Below, in pieces: positions 47,964 to 59,904 of a DNA stretch of 64,000 nt. This DNA is from Phoronis australis (taxonomy: Eukaryota; Phoronida; Phoronidae), in NCBI GenBank assembly GCA_002633005.1, contig NMRA01000181.1, forward strand, positions 382,959 through 446,958, written 5' to 3'. Both the position numbers and the translations under genes were made by a program. The notes beneath the pieces were generated by a model. The model was not told where the DNA came from. It saw only the letters and a list, made by a program, of their open reading frames with translations, and made no database searches. Numbering within the stretch: position 1 is the stretch's first letter; each line of letters opens with the position of its first letter.

Positions 47964-48455
47964 TTAGTCTGAATCGGTGCTGAAGCCGTTGATTCCGTTA
48001 ACTGCACCATTTACCAGAGACGGTTCGTGTCCATTTGAAGCCAAGGAAGCGTCGATTCCATTTGAAATCAGAGAAGGTTCGTGTCCGTTTGTTGGAGACT
48101 CGATAGATGGCGCTCGGAAGACTCTTGGTTCCAAGTCCATGGTAGTTTTATACCACCAGGTTGTATGTTTGCTGTGACGTGTTAAAGTGGAGAGAAACGA
48201 ATTTTCAACACGTTTAGGATACGCGTACACTGTCTCTGCGTAACTCACTAGTTTTGTTCGAGGCCAATATTCCACGCCGCTCACGTGACGTCGACGGGTT
48301 GAGTTAGCGTAGGCGATAATTCTGTCCCAGTAACGAGTGGGCTTCAAACTTGGTGCTAGATGAATGGTCTCCTTGTATCTTAGTCCTATTTTAAATTCAC
48401 ACTTGCTTTCCACAGAGTATTCATCATGAGCGTCCTCGTCCGTTATGCGAACCTG
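47964..48455 (-). CDS. Refilin-like (FAM101/RFLN) terminal coding exon
   Basis: The exon follows a CAC AG|CAG acceptor and reads 163 codons to TAA at 47,966. As I recall vertebrate refilins, the region VEYWPRTKLVSYAETVYAYP and the following KR...STL...TTMDLE align without gaps to the refilin core. Shared positions include V, PR, K, T, YPK, TL and the final LE. Refilins bind filamins and shape perinuclear actin in vertebrates. The C-terminal part is low-complexity with NGHEPSL twice and ends STDSD. The acceptor is a CAGCAG (NAGNAG) tandem, allowing one-codon variation. A hydrophobic stretch just upstream in the same frame (from 48,542) lies before the acceptor and is probably intron. The match is from memory of the family, not a search. 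Confidence 0.5.
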   Translation of the reverse strand, partial: QVRITDEDAHDEYSVESKCEFKIGLRYKETIHLAPSLKPTRYWDRIIAYANSTRRRHVSGVEYWPRTKLVSYAETVYAYPKRVENSFLSTLTRHSKHTTWWYKTTMDLEPRVFRAPSIESPTNGHEPSLISNGIDASLASNGHEPSLVNGAVNGINGFSTDSD

Positions 48456-48542
48456 CTGTGAGTAATGGGACCCATTTATTAGATGCATGACGTCAGATAA
48501 CGTGCACCACAGATGACCGAACAATAATAATAACAAGAACAA

Positions 48543-51500
48543 CTACTTTCGAAATCCAGGTTGATCCAACCTGTCTTTTTCGCTGGACAGTTGATATTCG
48601 TCGTTAGATAGCTGCCGCTGCAGTGTTGGAGGCTTAGCTCCGATGTTGCAGGGTTCGAAATGTGGTTACTGAGGCGGTTCGTACCACCCGGGTCCTGTTA
48701 GTCAATCTTCTGTTCCACTTGAAGTATAATAATTTTGTTGCCTCAAACCCAACCACACACAGCACAAACGTACTTCATCAATGATCCTGGAATAAAACAG
48801 AAGATATGGATTAATGTCCTCTCTGTGTTGTAATGAGTATGCGCACAAAACTGAGACGGACACACGTCGATCAATACTCGATATGTTTATAATCTGTGAA
48901 AGACAATGGTAGAGTACACACGTTGTGTTGAGAGTCAAAACACTGAGTCGAAAGCAGCACACAATGACACGTTAGCTGCAGCATGACGGGAGTCAGTCGC
49001 ACAACGTCAAGGTTTCTCCACAACGTAGGCCTACATGTGTGGAACCATGCTGATTTCATTAGAAAATATTTCATATACTTACTCATTTTTTGTTCTAAGT
49101 CATATCGTTTGAGTGTTTGCGTGCATTGCAAGGACTAATGACAAAAGGGCCTTATGGCAAGGCTTTGTGGCAAGACTTCGGGAAAACTCGTGTCCGCGTT
49201 TTATTACCTGTACTAGGGGTTAACAAATACACAAAGTCTGTGAACTTGAGTGGTGAGATTGGTTTCATACTAAAAGCTGCACTTCGTCTCTAAATTCTGT
49301 AGAAAATGGTGTGTTAGATCCAATCAATAATTTGAGATCAAAACGGCATTTTGTTCCAGCTTACTTTGCTACTAAGTGAGAAGCTATACCGGCAAACACA
49401 CTACTTGCTTTTTAGTAATTACAATAAAACACAAAGAAAATAAAAAAAAACAATCGAGAAACATTAACCATTACTGATTGGATGTCGCTTATAACTGAGC
49501 TCTAGAAATCAACGAAAATTGAATGATGGAACCACAAGAAAGTCTAACAGCAGGTGGCGTTGTTTAAAAGACAAGTTATTCGCTATACACCTTCCTCTCT
49601 TTACGTTACATAATTATCGGTCGTTGACCTGTTTCAGAAAAAAATGATGGCATACTTCTGCCCGTTTTACACTAATAGAGTCTAGGTAGTGTTAAACATT
49701 TTATGTAAGCTTAAATTTATTCATCTCTGCGGTAGGTTGCCCACCAAAGGACCAGTTTACTCCACAGTGAACAAATGGCCCGAAGTGTGTCGTTGTCTCA
49801 GGCGCTTCTTACAATAGAACATAAAAGAAATGTTTAAATAAACGTGTGTAAAATCTGGAATTCAAACTGTTGATCGGAGCCTGGGTCCGTAAGCCCACGG
49901 TTGTTGCCGGGATAACAGTGGAGGTCGCATTGTGCCACAGTGCCGTTGACGTCCCCCAAAAAAGTAGCGGATTCTCGTAGAAGATTTATGCAATCCATCC
50001 CAGAAAAAGGAGCATGGGTCTAGAAATGCACAACTATTCAATTATAACGGTCTTTGGAATAGCGCCACGGTCGCATTTTCGTGATCATAAAATTGAGGCA
50101 ACTTTAAACAGATCGTCATTCGGTGCTGAGTATGCATGCAACTCATCGCATATACATCCAATGAGTAATGCTGACACAACACTTGGGAGATTATCAAAAA
50201 CATATGCCAATTACAGTAATACCGCATTGCTTAAGAAAAAAGAAAATAAGTTAAGTTTTCGAAAATTATTAGCGGCAGGTTTCCGATGACGCAACAGAAC
50301 CGGATATTAAAAATAAAGCTATCTCCGAATTTTAATGAACGAAATAAAGTTTGTGAAAATGAACTGCGTATGACGCAAACACATTTTGCCGGTATTTTCA
50401 ACAAGCCTTGAATTAAGACTTGATTATAGTTTAGTCCCAATAAGGTTACAAACGGCCTAATAACGCAACTGGTTTAGTTGTCTCTGTTTAATTTCCGTTC
50501 AATAGCGACGCAACCAATTTTTAGATAATTTATGCAACAAAAACTTGTTCTAGACTAGAACTCTACCTTGTAAAATGAGTTCCGACACCAACCCTAGCGA
50601 AGTAATTTTTTTCAGAGTTGCGGTCAGTCTGCATGTATCATATAAAAGTTTGTACACACAGGATTAGCAGATTGACCTAAGGTGAGTAGATAACTACACG
50701 TGGTTCGTTGAAGGGGTGATGCACGGATAATTGAATACACAGATTTAGGTATATTTACCGCTAATGAAAGTGAAGTTAGGCCACTTTTCCTAATGGCAGC
50801 AATCGCCTCCGTGATTTCAGTGCATGTCCAATAATTCAACAATTAGCTGTCATTGACCACAAATTAACACAGATGTGAAGTCAAAATATTTTCCGCGTAA
50901 ATACACAGTACAAGAGTAAACACGTCTGGTTCGCTGGTGTAAGTAATTCGTTTTCTGCCGAGGGTAGCAGAGTAGTAATCCAGGGCCGTAGGAAATTAAG
51001 GGGTGGGGTGAGGGACAGGTGCCCAAAATACTTTGCACGCGACAGGGTGAAACCGATCAGTATATATAGGCGTGGGGCTGGAGGTAATAGACAGTAGAGA
51101 AAAGAAAGAGACAAGCAGGCACGTAGAAGAGAGAAATTTTGAGAGAACATTTGTCAACTGCAGTATTGGATTTTTCCTGGCCAGCACATTTTGTTTGGAG
51201 GAGCCGTGGAGCCCAGGTTTTAGCAGAATGGACTAGTGGACCTCAAAACGTGCTCTCTGTCTTATATACTCCAAGAAAACTTGTTTATCTACAGATTTTC
51301 GAGAGTAAATTGGTTCAGATTTTCAAATTCATCAAGGCACTGCTTTTCTCTAGGGCAGGGGTTAATATGTCATCTCTTTTTCCCGCTATTTCATGAAATT
51401 TGGAACTTGGCGGAAAGGAGACCTGAGTGGTGGTAGGGTAGCATCAATCATTGCTAATTTCCTTTCACGTTTAAGGACCCCTGCCCTTGGGGGCCCCTTA

Positions 51501-54456
51501 ATGACATCCTGTTTTTATTTACATCCTTTCTTCTCCCGCCGGCCATCTTGGAAGGAGACCTCAATGATGGAATCAGTTGCCATTCTTTTTTCTGTTTTGT
51601 GAAATAGTGGAATTAACTATCACTCTTTTCCATTTTCATAAATATATATCCTTTCCCATTAAGGGACGGCCTTTCAGACGATCCTGAGGCCCTTATACGG
51701 ACGACGTGGCGCAATTGCACTTTGGTCCCCTGTAAATCTGGCATTTTTTGTAACCTGTGTACGAGGGGAGTTAGATTTAATTTCAAATTGGTAGACAGTG
51801 ACATGTTCAACTGAAGCACAGCAACATCGAGACACGCAGCACAAACAACCAAAAATATGAGATTGTAAAGAAAACAACAATAGCATTGACCACCATCGAA
51901 AGATCGAAGAAGTTCAAAACCACAAAGCCAATATCTTCGATGGTTTGTAACGATAAAATTAATCATCCTTTTTCCCAAGAATAATATTTCTTTTCAAAAT
52001 TGTTATGACAAAAACAATATTGATGAAGGGAAGTTGATCTTAAGAGGCTGGCACATGTCGCTCACAGTGTCGGGGAGTGTTATTTTTGATGACGTTGTGC
52101 AATGTACACTTCTAACGTATTTAGAGCTTAAAATACATGCACTGACAATCGTAAACAATGCAACTCAAACAGTACCAGGCTACCACGGGAATTAACTTGG
52201 GGAAGGACCCCCAAAACCTCAGCGGGGTGCCCCGCCTCTCTGCCCTCCAGTTTGCCCTCAGCCAAGTACATGCATATGCATCCGCGTGAATGCCTGAAAA
52301 TTACATACAGTGGTTTTTCAGTATTCTAGTAATCTGGTAGGGCTCATTGGTTTCCGGTTCACGTGTTATGTATCGACTAAAATCGACTATTTCAAAGATG
52401 TTTTGACAATTAGAAGCTAACCTTGTAAGAAATTGGTGATGCTTCAACCGCCGTAGATGCTATCTGAAATTTCTGACAAATGTTAAACAGCCACAAAAAT
52501 AGTGCCCTAGTAGATGATTTTTGCCAATCTAGAAAAACCGTCTAAGAAATTGGTGTTTCAGCGAAGTTTGCCTGGTTGACGGTGAAATTCTGTTGGGTCT
52601 ACACAATATGCCTCCTGGGGAGGGAGCTACCAGAAACACCGTGGTACCCGTACGCTTCAGGAGCTGACCCCGTAAGACAGTGTACTAGATACACTGAAAC
52701 CTTATGTCTTCAAAGTGTATCTTCAAAGCATGAACTTAATCAAATGAACTTTCCCAAATAGACGAAACTATAAATGAACTTCCTGAGACGATTTCCCGTC
52801 TGCTTAATTCCGAGCAGGTGATGCTAGTTCTCTCCGTGTTTCTCTGGATTTTGTAACCCGCGGTAGCAATTCCTTACTTTGTATTTGTTTCCCCAAAGAG
52901 TGATTTTAGCAGTACCGCAAAGGGAAAAACCATACCGTAAACTAGTAACGAGGGTAACATATTTAGGTCTAATAGCGACGCCTACTTGTAAAATGTTCTG
53001 GAAATACGGCATCCACGTTTACGGTGGCTGTCTCCAGGGATTTGATCCTTCAACAAGCGTGCGAAATCGGTTATAACAGTGGGGCGGAACAAGTAACGAT
53101 AGGGAAGAATTTGAAATTTGGAACCACGAGGGCTAAATTTTGTTAAATACAAATTAGTTGTTGCCCCCACATTTTTTACCTTTCTACGTCCCTGTACTTT
53201 GTTCTCCAGTAAATCGAGTCAGAAGTTGAAATGCAATTTCTTTAACTTATTCTGTTATGGCGCAGTGAAACATTGAAAAGTATCTCGTCTCGCAATAACA
53301 GCGACAGCTATGTTTTGATGACCAACAAAAAGAACAGATACCGTGTTGTCAAAAATGGATATATTTTTGCAAATAAAGTACAAATACTATTAAAAGCAGC
53401 TTCGTTCATTTTTGTAGTCGGAAACAAACTTTTTTAACGTAAAATATAAATTTCGTACCAATTTCGACTAAGAGTTCGGGTATGTGTTAGTTTTAGATTT
53501 AAGCTAGGGTTATGGCACACTTGATATGGAATGTGTGAAAAAAACATCAGCATCTGAGCGCCATGTCTTGTACCTATGTGCCCGGCATTGACGTACAAAG
53601 ACTTACTAGCCTGCTCCGATGGAGTGCATCGCTGATCCCAGGAGTACTCCCGCAGAAAAAGGTATACGTGACGTGCCACTGAAATGAATGACTTTTTCAC
53701 GACCAGTTTCCGTACCAAAATGTACTTTTTTGATCCCAACAAAATAGTTCGCTGACTTTTCAAGTTTGAACTGTGAAGCCTCAGCTTACAGAAGTTTTCT
53801 CCATTACAAAAATTAGCGAGACTGTATTTTATTGTCATTCATATGTTAATTGAAAAAATATACTCATTTTTGACAGCATAGGATATCTCCTCATTCCCTT
53901 TCGGGCTAAGTAAGATAAAAAGGTCTCCAACAATCTCTAGCCAGGGTTACTGTGTGTTTACGGAGTAACCATAACCACCGGCAAAATAACTTCAGTCGAC
54001 CTTCAGCTTTGCCAGCTGTTTTCTTCTAGACACAGACACAAATCCCAGGAAACGTTGGAATTTGAGGTCCGATTAGCAGTCTTTTTGTGGTGACCTATTT
54101 TCTTATTTAACCACGCCCCCCCCCCCTTCCTCCCGGACACAAACGAAACGACGACTGCATATGCTGCGCGAACAATATTTCTTTGAAAGTTGTGGTTGTG
54201 TCATCACTGCAGTTTTCATCCACCAGTGTGGCCAGTTGAGGCTCTCCCTTGCCGGATAGCGGGCGGTGTGCCGAAGCTCGTAGCATTCGTGAGGGGATGC
54301 CAGTATAATATTATACCTGAGTTGGTATTTTAATGACGGACGGGCGTTTCTTAATTGTATCTTCATGAATCGTGACTTGGAATCCATCCGACTTTTATAT
54401 CAAGGCATGTGTTTAAGGTTCCAAAAACCTTACTTGCATATGCTCACACTATGCCC
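48543..54456. other. Intergenic or intron of the refilin-like gene; nothing certain
   Basis: Only chance frames are seen. A TATATATAGG near 51,060 followed by about 100 bp of GA-rich sequence could be a core promoter of a repeat. A poly-C run lies at about 54,116-54,127. Confidence 0.3.
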
Positions 54457-54545
54457 AGTTGATCAGACCCCCAGTTCAAAACCCGCCACTCCACAACCGA
54501 CAACTGAAAGACTGTCGGTGCTCTAGCTAATGGACTAGTTTTTAG
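54457..54545 (-). repeat. Possible tRNA-derived SINE head
   Basis: On the - strand, TTAGCTAGAGCACC followed about 45 bases later by GGGTTTTGAACTGG resembles a tRNA A box and B box. The A box is imperfect and the arm between the boxes is long. Confidence 0.35.
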
Positions 54546-54963
54546 ATTAGAATCTCCCCTACTCTCTATAGAACAGCCAAGCATGGCAATGAAAGGTCCT
54601 ACCTGTGATCAATTTTCAGACGAAAACCCGCCAGATCAAAACGAGTGCCAGCCTGTCCTGCTCACACGGAGACCACTTCGAAAGTGATCTCACGACTACT
54701 AGCAAAACAGTTTGCTTCAATTATACCGCGATTATAAGAATACGTATAAGCTTGCTATTAACTGGGTCATTTCAGTCGGGAATTCTTTTCATGCCTGTCC
54801 TATAGCATGTTTTTATACACCTTTAGAGCGAAGTCATTATGGCGACAATTCAACAAGGAAATTATTAATGGTTATTGTACGACGTGGAATGTTGTGTTTC
54901 AAATTCCTTGACTGTTAAAGTGCAAGCTGTGCATGTATGGAATTTGTTTTTTTTTTCATGGCG

Positions 54964-55090
54964 GCGCAGCACTGAAATAAGTGGGGGCTATAGTCCCCCA
55001 GCGCCCTGCGCGCAGCCCATGCCTTTGGGCGGCCCGGCACTGAAATAAGTGGAGGCTATAGGCACTCTGCCCCCTATGGTGCGCCGCCGT
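54964..55090. repeat. Imperfect tandem duplication with GC-rich ends
   Basis: GCACTGAAATAAGTGGNGGC occurs at about 54,968 and 55,037 in direct orientation. The block is bounded by GGCGGCGCAGC on the left and GTGCGCCGCCGTG on the right, a short inverse pair. Confidence 0.6.
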
Positions 55091-55436
55091 GTTGTTATGG
55101 CTTTCATGAAGAAAACCTTGTCTTGCTGTTGTTGTTTAAAATGAAGTTGTACTGATACAAAGAACAATACAACATAATTTGCCATAAAATGAAAGCATAA
55201 AAAATGTCATTGCCTGATTGTATGAAGCAGTGCCAAATGAAAAAGGAACTGGACTGAGTTCTTTAAATAATTTGCCCATTTTTGTCGTTCTCTACCAACA
55301 CATGTGATCTTTTCAGTTCTGTTATTTCTTTGTTATAATGATTCCTCTTTGGTTAATGACATTTTCCAATAATCAAACAAAAAGCTCGACATCGCTTCGG
55401 TCAATGAAAATAGATAGGGATTTAATCGTTAAATTG

Positions 55437-55652
55437 CATGCGCGCACCCAGCCTTTAATGTGGGGGCTCGAATTTCTGACGATGTGGACCTTTTGCTGAC
55501 AAAAAGGCGGCAGAACTAAAAAAACGTGGTACCACCTTCAGAACTGAACTGTGCGTCTGCGCGTTTTTAGTGGACTTCGTGTCGTTTTCTGGGACTTTTT
55601 GTTTCTCTGCGGCGGACCATTTTGCCCACTTCGTTCGAGCCCCCCCCCCCAC
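55437..55652. mobile_element. GC-rich-ended MITE-like element, copy 1
   Basis: It starts CATGCGCGCACCCAGCC, then GGGGGCTCGAA, and ends with TTCGAGCCCCCCCC, the inverse of the inner end. The interior (TGTGGACCTTTT, TTTAGTGGACTT, GCGGACC...TTTTGCCCACTT) matches copy 2 in order. The outer right end is lost in this copy. Confidence 0.65.
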
Positions 55653-56300
55653 AATTTGACTTAGTAAAGAAACTGAAACAGCATAACAAAGGACGGTGAA
55701 TGTTTTCAAAGTCCACAAATACGCAGTAGATTTAGGGAACTTAGCTGAACCCCTGTTTCGTGCAGCTGGCCACTGATGCCTTACAATTGGTGTAACTGCA
55801 ATGTTTCTTCACTTAAAATCTTTGCCGGTATCAGGTAACCACCCAGTTTATCAGAATTAATCTATTGAAGAAAGATCATGACCTCTAAAGCCCAGTGTCT
55901 GCTCGCAATTAATTAACTTGCGGAGTTTATTAGAACAGTTACAGGTACTAAATTTGGTACACTCTCGGTGCTATCTGCACGGGTAATTTCAGTGCAGCAG
56001 ATCAACACCGACGTTATTGAAATACTAAAGCTGACTTTCAGGGCTTTCGCTGCGGCATGGTCAGTCACAGAATCATATCTAACTCCAAGTGTTTCAAGAA
56101 ATTAAAATGAGTAGTTCATCCATCCTAACTTTTCGTTTTCAATGGTATTTCAATTCAATACATTGAGTTTGTAAGTGACTTGGACGGATGCGTTTAGATT
56201 GTTAAAAGAAAAGTTACTGAAGTGTCGTCTGTACCGTGCTTTCTTGTTTTTGTTAACTAATACAATTGATATCAGATACGGCTGAAATTATTATGTACGC

Positions 56301-56574
56301 GACGCGCATCCACGCACGCTCCCAGCCTAAAAAATGGGGGGCTCGAATTTTTGATAATGTGGACCTTTTACTAAAAAAGATTCACGGGATACGTTCAGAG
56401 CTATAAATTTTGCATTCGCCAAATTTTAGTAGTTCCTGTCGTTTTAGTGGACTTTTGTCTCGTCTTCTATTTTTCGGAGTTTTTGTTACTCTGAGGCGGA
56501 CCTTTTTGCCCACTTTGCCAAATAGGGGGCTCGTTCGCCCCGAGCGGCCCCCCTCCCTGGGTGCGCGCATGGAG
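56301..56574. mobile_element. GC-rich-ended MITE-like element, copy 2
   Basis: Homologous to 55,437-55,652 in the same orientation, and more complete on the right. It ends with CCTGGGTGCGCGCATGG, the inverse of copy 1's left end. The two copies are 650 bp apart. Confidence 0.65.
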
Positions 56575-57105
56575 TCATACGGAAGTGCACGAGAGAATAT
56601 GGGGTTATAGTCGCGACCCATGTGGTGACAAAGGCGCTACAAATGTCATTTTTAATCAGAAACAAAAGAGGTTAATTCATGAACATTAATTCTAGACACT
56701 GATGAGAGTATTCATACACGCCACCTTGTAGAAAAAGTGAACTTCGAGCAGCGAAAATCTAAGTCGGTAGGCTGTCATGTTATTTACCAGATTCACTTAC
56801 ATGTATCCTTAACCTGTGTACCTCGTCTTTGAGTCCGGCAACGTAGTTGAGAGTGATTGCACTAAGTTCACACGCACGTGAGCTGACGTTAGAAACTATG
56901 ATCGGTAATGCGTGTTCCGGTAGTTGCCTGACCGAATACAGCGTGTTTATTTTTACACGACACACACACTGATAGTTGAATTGACGTAACTGGCAACTGA
57001 GGCTGGAACAGTTTGTTTTTTGGACAAATTAAAATTAAAAATTGAATTGTTTTTGGACAAACTGCTTTGGTTGAAAGAAATAAACGTATCGCGGATTAAA
57101 CTCAC

Positions 57106-57120
57106 GTCTGGAAACTCCAT
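57106..57120 (-). CDS. Candidate first coding exon (MEFPD) for the refilin-like gene
   Basis: ATG GAG TTT CCA GAC, with a Kozak-like GCCATGG, ends at a consensus donor GAC|GTGAGT on the - strand. Its phase (0) matches the refilin-like exon 8.65 kb downstream. Only the phase, the start context and the donor support the link, so this is a weak proposal. Confidence 0.2.
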
Positions 57121-59643
57121 GGCGTAGTCTTTGAGCAGTGACTTGAGAGAAGCAAAAAAAGATTCGAAAACACTGGATTAAATCACGACTGAAGTTGACG
57201 CCCAAAAGACGTCTTGAACTTGTCACGCTGTCTTGCATGTCCATCACGAACACGTAAAAGCTATTTAAATTGTACTCGACCCCTCTTCACAATTCGAGAG
57301 ATCCCCTTTTAAAATAAATAAGCTTCTCTGGCTGTCCGTAGCAGTTTACATTACAACAGTCGATGACCCTTACGGGCTGACATGATTTAGTCGAACAATC
57401 AAGATTTTTTTAGCTTAAAGGTTTGGTAACTAAGAGGCATCAAATTGGCAGTAAACGTATCTCATACAGCAAAAATACAAAATGAGGACGTGTCCGGGAT
57501 TTTGAGGGATCAGGTTATAACAAAATGTGTCACATCTGTTCGTTATTTTTGGGAAATTAAATGAGCCAAAGGTCATTAATCTTCTTTTGTGTCTTCCAAA
57601 ACCCCATGTTTACAAACAAAGACAGGAGAAGAGATCACCATCTTGAAAGATTTAGAGGGGGATTTCACAACCACTGTATAATTGAAAAATGTTTATATTA
57701 CAATAATTGGCTGTACTTCGGGAGCGAGTTTTCGGTTATACAGAATTTGTTAAATTCAGTTACGTTCGTACCTTCGGAACAAAACTCTACTCTCAACTGA
57801 ACATAAATACAGTAACTGACCTAGCGACATAATTAAAAGACACACGATATTTAGAAACATACTTGTTTCATTCTCAAGTGAAGATAAAATGACGCTGTAA
57901 TGCCACCACAGAGTATAAGCTGTCGACACACACAGTGAGACACGAACGTAACGGAACAAAGACTGTGAACAATGAAAAGTGTCGTGCGTTTAACAAATTA
58001 CAATAATTGCCAACATGATGACTTCAGCAGGAGATAGGCCCCTGTACTACCTTTGTTTTCTTAGTTGTTTACTTCCTTCGTTTATGGTTCCAACGTAATG
58101 TGTGAGTATGCATGTTTACCTGTGTTCAGTTCAAACTACCATGACTGTTGTATATATTGTTTTATTTCAAATATAAAGTCTGTTCGTTGACTACCGGTGG
58201 ATGGGCGGACAATGCACCCAGCTGTTGGTCCACGCATGCGCATGCAAAGTAGCATTATATACTTGGTATTATGCCGACGCGAATCATGTTCTCCAACTAG
58301 GCCTGAGATCACTTATGGTGGTATTTCCAAGATTCCAAATTTGAAACAAGACATTATGTGGATTGGACAACAATAACTTCAAAAACTAATCCCTCAGCAA
58401 GTCGTCTGTTGAGCTCCGTTTTCCCGATGACGTGGAAGTCATGTGATTGAAATCAAACCTGACATATATCGCAAAGATACTGAGCGATAGCCTAGTAAAC
58501 GACAGGCGTGGCCGTAGCCCCAAACCTGCCAGAAAGCGTGCATGCTGTCGCGTTAAGGCCGCCAGAGATGCTAAGTACTGACACAACGCACGCTCAACAA
58601 ATAAAAATAGGAACATCCTTACTCTTCGCCTCAGTTTTCGGCTTGCATTAGTGAACATTTTAAAATATGCAACGTCGTATGGTTCAGATTCCAAAAACAG
58701 TGCAGTATACGTGTCAGTAAAATGTGGCGCTAAAACGTGTGCAACCCTTTAGAATGATAGCCTACTAATGCCAAGTCCAGTTTCAGATGAATGTTCTGTA
58801 CCTGTTTATTTTACCGAGTTGGCCAATTAGTCACAGAGAATGGGTTCTTTGTGTTTTGTGTAGCGCTATTCGATTCGTGGTCAGTATTTTATTACTTTAT
58901 TTCTCGGGTCACCCTCCGTTGCCAAAATGCGCTGACGTCGCCAGTCTCAGCTGCGGTATTAGAATGTTATGTTTATTAAAAGCGCGTAATCCATATGAAA
59001 TGGCAAGAAGCCTTCCACATCGAACTCTTGTCAAAACATCCTAGCTCGTGCTAAGTAACATAAAACATGCTATAATGTTTTGTTCTTTTTGTCAACTCAA
59101 GCCTTTTTGAACACATTTTTGTCAGTAGGTCGTTCGAAATCAGAAAATCACCAACTATTCTAGTCTAGTTCCCTGCTTATCAGATCAAAAACTATTCCTG
59201 AGTGACAGCCATGTTGTACTTGAAAACGTACCCGAGCGTACCACCTGAGCATATTCTTGTTTTTTATTATGTTTAGTTCTCGTTATCTAATGTCCAAATG
59301 TTTGAGGATTTGTTTGCGTATGCATTGTTGAAATGGCGAATATGCCCCTACTTTCCGTAAAGAGCACTAGTACCGAACTCATCATCGCAAATTTCAACGG
59401 AAGGATCCACTTTTGTAATACATTAGAGGAAAAATATTTCTAGACGTGTAAGCGTGTTTTCTCAATCGTGAAACCCGGCTGCCTGGCAATTGCCTCGGCT
59501 ACTGACAGCGCACTTCGTAAGTTTACCCGGCAAGGAAACATGACAGTTAAAAACATAAAGCCGTAAAAACATTCTCACTCAAACAAACACAATTTTTTAA
59601 TTCAAAACAATGAGCTCCTGTCCTGAATTGCAATGACGCCTAC
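57121..59643. other. Intergenic, nothing recognised
   Basis: Only short frames without domain similarity. A 102-codon - strand frame at 58,386-58,694 has an Arg/Leu-rich composition but no recognisable motif or convincing splice context. Confidence 0.35.
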
Positions 59644-59695
59644 CTGTGCTTGATTGACTGCCCAGCCCACCACGGCGACGGAGTCTCCGAGACAT
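59644..59695 (-). CDS. Candidate first coding exon, unidentified gene
   Basis: The - strand ATG at 59,695 opens MSRRLRRRGGLGSQSST and meets a consensus donor ACAG|GTAGGC, leaving one base of a split codon. CpG content is locally raised. No downstream exon with matching phase was identified; the refilin-like exon needs phase 0, so it does not fit. Confidence 0.25.
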
Positions 59696-59904
59696 TACCT
59701 TGAATCACTTCGCCGCTAAACGGTACTTGCTAAATTGACTTTAAATTTTAATAATTAGACAAAAAATATTAACGTGAAAAATTACAATCAATATACACCG
59801 TTGTTTAAGAATAAAAGCCCGCGATCTCAAACTGACCAAAAGGTGGCGCTTGAGCTAATGGGAGGAATATAATAAACCGTAGTTTTTTAGCTGAATGTCT
59901 GTGA

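Noticed and set aside
48456-48542. N-terminal hydrophobic extension (signal-peptide-like) of the refilin-like frame
   Set aside because: A good splice acceptor lies between this stretch and the conserved part; the hydrophobic run is the pyrimidine-rich intron end read as codons.
58386-58694. 102-codon Arg/Leu-rich - strand frame
   Set aside because: No recognisable domain or splice support.
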